NCBI RefSeq assembly: GCF_900115365.1
Contig: NZ_FOWD01000011.1
Span: 1-64,000 of the forward strand
Length of the DNA stretch: 64,000 nucleotides
Origin: Anaerocolumna aminovalerica
GTDB lineage: Bacteria > Bacillota > Clostridia > Lachnospirales > Lachnospiraceae
Direction of reading: 5' to 3'
In this document: piece after piece, positions 62,339 to 64,000 of the stretch
Layout: the number at the start of each line of letters is the position of its first letter
Position numbering within the stretch: the stretch's first letter is position 1
Notes under the pieces: model-generated
What the model was told of the DNA's origin: nothing
The model's database searches: none
The model's input: only the letters and a program-made list of their open reading frames with translations
Made by a program: the position numbers and the translations under genes

Positions 62339-63349
62339 CTAAGCTAATTCTGCAAAATACTTAATTGTTCTAACCATTTGGCTGGTATATGAATTCTCAT
62401 TATCATACCATGCAACGGTTTTAACTAATGTTTGACCATTTCCAAGATCAGTTACTCTTGTTTGAGTTGCATCGTATAAGGAACCTTCTGTAATACCAAT
62501 AACATCGGAAGATACAATTTCTTCTTCTGTATATCCAAAAGATGGACTAGCTGCTGCTTTCATAGCTGCATTAACATCTTCTACTGTTACAGTACCATTA
62601 ACAACGGATACTAATTCTGTTATAGAACCGGTTGGTACTGGAACTCTTTGTGCTGCTCCGTCTAATTTACCTGCTAATTCAGGAATTACTAAACCAATTG
62701 CTTTTGCTGCACCTGTAGAGTTTGGAACGATATTAACAGCTGCTGCACGAGCTCTTCTTAAATCACCTTTTCTATGTGGTCCGTCTAATACCATTTGGTC
62801 TCCGGTATATGCATGAATAGTGGTCATGAAACCTTTTTGGATAGGAGCTAATTTATTCAAAGTATTAGCCATAGGAGCTAAACAGTTTGTAGTACAAGAA
62901 GCTGCAGAAATAATAGTATCATCAGCTTTTAAGGTGTTTTCATTAACACCAAATACTACTGTAGGAAGATCATTACCAGCTGGAGCTGAAATAACAACTT
63001 TCTTTGCACCAGCATCCACATGAGCTTGTGCTTTTGCTTTTGATGTATAGAAGCCTGTACATTCAAGTACTACATCTACACCAATTTGTCCCCAAGGAAG
63101 ATTCTTTGCATCAGCTTCAGCATAAATTTTAATTTCTTTTCCATCAACAACGATAGATGCTTCTTTTGCCTCAACTGTATGATTTAAATATCTGCCTTGT
63201 GCTGAATCATATTTTAATAAGTGTGCTAACATTGCTGGGTTTGTTAAATCGTTAATAGCAACGACTTCATATCCTTCAGCGCCAAACATCTGTCTGAATG
63301 CAAGACGTCCAATACGTCCAAAACCATTAATTGCTACTTTTACTGCCAT
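62339..63349 (-). CDS. gap: Glyceraldehyde-3-phosphate dehydrogenase
   Basis: 336 residues. [20 protein letters not shown] is the NAD-binding N-terminus, and the catalytic cysteine is in [15 protein letters not shown] (about 150-165). The histidine is in [13 protein letters not shown]. The residues [10 protein letters not shown] suggest the NAD-linked glycolytic (GapA) type. It is the first gene of the glycolytic set on the minus strand. A strong AGGAGGAA precedes it, with a promoter at 63374-63401. No cggR regulator is adjacent. Confidence 0.97.
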   Translation of the reverse strand: MAVKVAINGFGRIGRLAFRQMFGAEGYEVVAINDLTNPAMLAHLLKYDSAQGRYLNHTVEAKEASIVVDGKEIKIYAEADAKNLPWGQIGVDVVLECTGFYTSKAKAQAHVDAGAKKVVISAPAGNDLPTVVFGVNENTLKADDTIISAASCTTNCLAPMANTLNKLAPIQKGFMTTIHAYTGDQMVLDGPHRKGDLRRARAAAVNIVPNSTGAAKAIGLVIPELAGKLDGAAQRVPVPTGSITELVSVVNGTVTVEDVNAAMKAAASPSFGYTEEEIVSSDVIGITEGSLYDATQTRVTDLGNGQTLVKTVAWYDNENSYTSQMVRTIKYFAELA

Positions 63350-63373
63350 AATTATATTCCTCCTAAATATATA

Positions 63374-63401
63374 TTTATAATAAACTGCCTAATTGCTTCA
63401 A
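63374..63401 (-). promoter_or_regulatory. gap promoter
   Basis: TTGAAG (63396-63401), a 16-nt spacer and TATAAA (63374-63379) on the minus strand. Confidence 0.6.
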
Positions 63402-63662
63402 GAATAAGTACTTATGCCCAAATATAGATATGAAACAAGACAGTTATTAATCTTTGATAAATTTTTCTCAAACCTCTTATATTTTACCTTTTTTAAGTGT
63501 AAAATTCAAGCGGAAAATAGGATTTGCTTTAATATTAATATTAATCACATATTTTTCAGGTTATTATTAAAATATTTGTGCAAAAACACTGTAAAAAAAA
63601 TCCAATTACGTACAATCCTATACTATGTAATATTATCACCAATTAATAATATGGTTATCCCC
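63402..63662. other. Intergenic region upstream of gap
   Basis: AT-rich, with no believable gene. I see no operator of the CggR type. Confidence 0.4.
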
Positions 63663-63691
63663 ACCCTTACTAAAAGATGTTTAGTAAGGGT
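63663..63691. terminator. Hairpin after the spore coat gene
   Basis: ACCCTTACTAAA and TTTAGTAAGGGT form a perfect 12-bp stem with a 5-nt loop. It lies 20 bp after the minus-strand stop. No T run follows on either strand, so its terminator role is uncertain. Confidence 0.6.
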
Positions 63692-63710
63692 GTGATACCA
63701 TATTCTAGAA

Positions 63711-63968
63711 TTACTGAGAAACTATACTATTTATAGTATTTTTAACATCTGCTATTTCCTGCTGGCTAACTTGTTTGGCCGGCTGATAATAATTTTTGCT
63801 TTTTGCAATTGTGTATAATTCATATTGGCATGTTTCTGACTGATTTCTCATTTGTTGTAATGTCTGACGTAATTCCTGGTTATCTGTTTGTGTGATCATG
63901 TCACTTAAAGATTTAATTCCATTATTAATTGAATTTAAAGCATCTGTTACCATTGCTTGCTCTTGCAT
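63711..63968 (-). CDS. Small spore coat protein (CotF-like)
   Basis: 85 residues, a helical bundle of the Coat F type: MVTDALNSINNGIKSLSDMI, then ELRQTLQQMRNQSETCQYEL and YTIAKSKNYYQPAKQ. These SxxxQ..L and Y.IA..K.YY.PA features are typical of short CotF-domain proteins of clostridia. There is no signal peptide. An AGGAGGAT site precedes the ATG. It supports a spore-forming host. The neighbouring gap gene is unrelated in function. Confidence 0.85.
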   Translation of the reverse strand: MQEQAMVTDALNSINNGIKSLSDMITQTDNQELRQTLQQMRNQSETCQYELYTIAKSKNYYQPAKQVSQQEIADVKNTINSIVSQ

Positions 63969-64000
63969 AGTAAAATCCTCCTATCTTAAAAATTGTAATA

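Overview
The window looks like chromosomal DNA of a low-GC, spore-forming, fermentative Bacillota. A relative of the Lachnospiraceae (Clostridium phytofermentans / Anaerocolumna type) is my best guess. Reasons: AT-rich sequence, strong GGAGG ribosome binding sites, a pyruvate formate-lyase pair, a spore coat (CotF-like) gene, a split ThrE exporter, YesM/YesN sugar sensing, and the block gap-pgk-tpiA-gpmI-secG-rnr-smpB-ssrA. The species is inferred from gene content only; no 16S rRNA or tRNA gene is visible.

Layout. 1-341: left-hand fragment of an IS4-type insertion sequence. 392-8643: arginine biosynthesis, with argC-argJ-argB-argD on the minus strand and argG alone on the plus strand, plus maf and two uncharacterised genes behind a possible pseudoknot leader RNA. 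9225-16532: a YbjQ-like protein, a hydrolase, an azoreductase, hflK-hflC, a response regulator/diguanylate cyclase, and a TetR regulator beside an FMN-binding protein and a flavodoxin. 16764-19778: pflA-pflB. 20154-22703: polar amino-acid ABC transporter. 22824-29208: an operon of a YhbD-type regulator, two polymer-forming (bactofilin-like) proteins and a heterodimeric ABC exporter pair. 29420-41109: membrane hydrolase, DUF4349 lipoprotein, asnA, rlmH, split ThrE, PH-domain protein, lipoprotein and an OmpR-type two-component system. 41414-51029: two membrane-anchored sugar-binding proteins, YesM kinase, YesN regulator and mglBAC. 51348-57428: a 40-residue membrane protein, tmRNA, small genes, smpB, rnr. 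57702-63349: secG and lower glycolysis. 63711-63968: spore coat gene.

Functional logic. Sugar uptake (mgl), sugar sensing (YesMN plus two anchored binding proteins), glycolysis and PFL form a coherent carbon-flow set. The tmRNA, SmpB and RNase R genes sit together, as expected for ribosome rescue and decay of the rescued mRNA. The YhbD-bactofilin-ABC operon has a promoter carrying two copies of a palindromic operator.

The least explained signals are non-coding. (1) Two homologous leaders (6177-6245 plus, 27212-27278 minus) can fold as H-type pseudoknots with one compensatory base-pair change. (2) A small GC-rich hairpin ends exactly 15 nt before the start codons of argJ, maf, hflK and pflB, and in weaker form tpiA. 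(3) A family of long imperfect palindromes of about 120-285 bp shares GCTTTGC-type ends. All three are called by eye and need folding and homology searches.
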